NCBI GenBank assembly: GCA_001942185.1
Contig: MKJV01000119.1
Span: 1-47,101, forward strand
Direction: 5' to 3'
From: Pseudonocardia sp. CNS-004
GTDB taxonomy: Bacteria; Actinomycetota; Actinomycetes; Mycobacteriales; Pseudonocardiaceae
Length of the DNA stretch: 47,101 bases
Positions 46,362 to 47,101 of the stretch are shown here, one piece after another. The translations under genes were made by a program, and so were the position numbers. Every line of letters starts with the position of its first letter. Within the stretch, counting starts at the first letter, position 1. The notes beneath the pieces were generated by a model. It searched no databases, was not told where the DNA came from, and saw only the letters and a list, made by a program, of their open reading frames with translations.

Positions 46362-47101
46362 TCAGAGACCCAGGTCGGCCTCGAAGGCGCCTTCCTCCAG
46401 GCGGGCCTTGATCGCGCTCACGAACCGGCCGGCGTCGGCGCCGTCGACGATCCGGTGGTCGTAGGTGAGCGGCAGGTAGCAGACCGAGCGGATGGCGATG
46501 AGATCGTCACCCTCGGGGCCGGTGACGACCGTGGGCTGCTTGGTGATCTTGCCCGTGCCGAGGATGGCGACCTGCGGCTGGTTGATGATCGGGGTGTCGA
46601 AGAGGGCGCCCGCGCTGCCGATGTTGGTGATCGTGAAGGTGCCACCGGACAGCTCGTCGGGGCCGATCTTGTTGTCGCGCGTGCGCTGCGCGACGTCGGC
46701 GATCTTGCGCGCGATCCCCGCGATGTTGAGGTCCTCGGCGTTCTTGATCACCGGCACGACCAGCCCGCGGGGGGTGTCCACCGCGACGGCCAGGTGCACG
46801 GCCCCGTGGTAGGTGACCTCCTTGGTCTCCTCGTTGACCGACGAGTTGATCTGCGGGAACGCCTTGAGCGCCTCGACAGTGGCCTTCGCGAAGAACGGCA
46901 GGAACGTCAGCTTGACGCCCTCGCGCCGCTCGAACTCGCCCTTGGCGCGGGCCCGCAGCGCGGCGATCCGCGTGACGTCGACCTCCTGCACCGTGGTGAG
47001 CTGCGCGGAGACCCGCAGCGAATCGGTCATGCGCTGGGCGATGACCTGCCGCAGCCGCGACATCTTCACCGTGGTGCCCGGCTCGGGGGCGTTCGCCGCG
47101 G
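46362..47101 (-). CDS. sucB: 2-oxo acid dehydrogenase E2 component, dihydrolipoyl acyltransferase (5' end outside window)
   Basis: The catalytic domain of the E2 acyltransferase; the lipoyl and peripheral-subunit-binding domains lie beyond the right edge. Visible are KMSRLRQVIAQRMTDSLRVS, LTFLPFFAKATVEALKAFPQ, VAVDTPRGLVVPVIKNAEDL, GTFTITNIGSAGALFDTPII and the catalytic-site sequence TYDHRIVDGADAGRF with its His. In actinobacteria one such E2 serves pyruvate or 2-oxoglutarate dehydrogenase (DlaT/SucB). It needs the lipoate made by the lipB/lipA products nearby. Confidence 0.92.
   Translation of the reverse strand, partial: AANAPEPGTTVKMSRLRQVIAQRMTDSLRVSAQLTTVQEVDVTRIAALRARAKGEFERREGVKLTFLPFFAKATVEALKAFPQINSSVNEETKEVTYHGAVHLAVAVDTPRGLVVPVIKNAEDLNIAGIARKIADVAQRTRDNKIGPDELSGGTFTITNIGSAGALFDTPIINQPQVAILGTGKITKQPTVVTGPEGDDLIAIRSVCYLPLTYDHRIVDGADAGRFVSAIKARLEEGAFEADLGL

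Noticed and set aside
1..47101. tRNA, rRNA, CRISPR arrays, riboswitches
   Set aside because: No cloverleaf, repeat-spacer pattern or known riboswitch core was recognised by eye on either strand.

Overview
The window is very GC-rich (roughly 70% or more by eye) actinobacterial DNA. The right end has the order sucB - TIGR01777 oxidoreductase - lipB - lipA - DUF4191 - RDD - glnA, which matches the dlaT-to-glnA1 block known from Mycobacterium tuberculosis (Rv2215-Rv2220). A GlnR-type box lies before glnA, and many genes use GTG starts or 4-base overlaps. A member of the Pseudonocardiaceae, possibly Pseudonocardia, is my best guess; this is inference from gene content. No tRNA, rRNA, CRISPR, insertion sequence or integrase was seen.

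Layout. 0-5.6 kb: two Ser/Thr kinases in tandem (one with a PQQ-like propeller sensor), a DUF1992 protein, a PrmC-like methyltransferase, an FkbM methyltransferase and a STAS anti-sigma antagonist. 5.9-13.7 kb: a plus-strand catabolic block (substrate-binding lipoprotein, UPF0261/Tm-1-like protein, zinc alcohol dehydrogenase, LacI regulator, CoA-thioester-type aromatic flavin hydroxylase, aryl-AMP ligase). 13.8-18.9 kb: a small acidic protein and a giant NAD-glutamate dehydrogenase homologue that has lost conserved catalytic-site residues. 18.9-23 kb: an aconitase-X operon (FAD oxidoreductase, large and small AcnX subunits) with a LysR regulator. 23.1-26 kb: a translationally coupled amino-acid permease - universal stress protein - peroxiredoxin operon. 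26-34.1 kb: a GAF-LytTR regulator divergent from a formaldehyde-dehydrogenase-like enzyme, a PQQ-associated cupredoxin-like protein, a quinoprotein alcohol dehydrogenase with the lanthanide-type second aspartate, and a complete pqqABCDE operon. 34.1-47.1 kb: the conserved glnA/lip/sucB region, interrupted by a MatC - CoA-transferase - fused carboxyltransferase cassette and by an LLM flavoprotein/ArsR pair.

How parts work together. The PQQ block is a self-contained alcohol oxidation module: cofactor synthesis, the dehydrogenase that uses it, a possible aldehyde-consuming enzyme and a likely sensor-regulator. The MatC cassette is flanked by 37/38-bp direct repeats copied from the 3' end of the DUF4191 gene, which suggests it was inserted there.

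Data quality. About 39 apparent single-base frameshifts occur, many in genes that must work (glnA, lipA, DUF4191). Those I examined closely are repaired by restoring one base, usually to a short run of G or C. I therefore read these genes as intact and give full-length coordinates, noting the breaks. A 99-bp direct repeat at the very left edge also looks like an assembly artefact.
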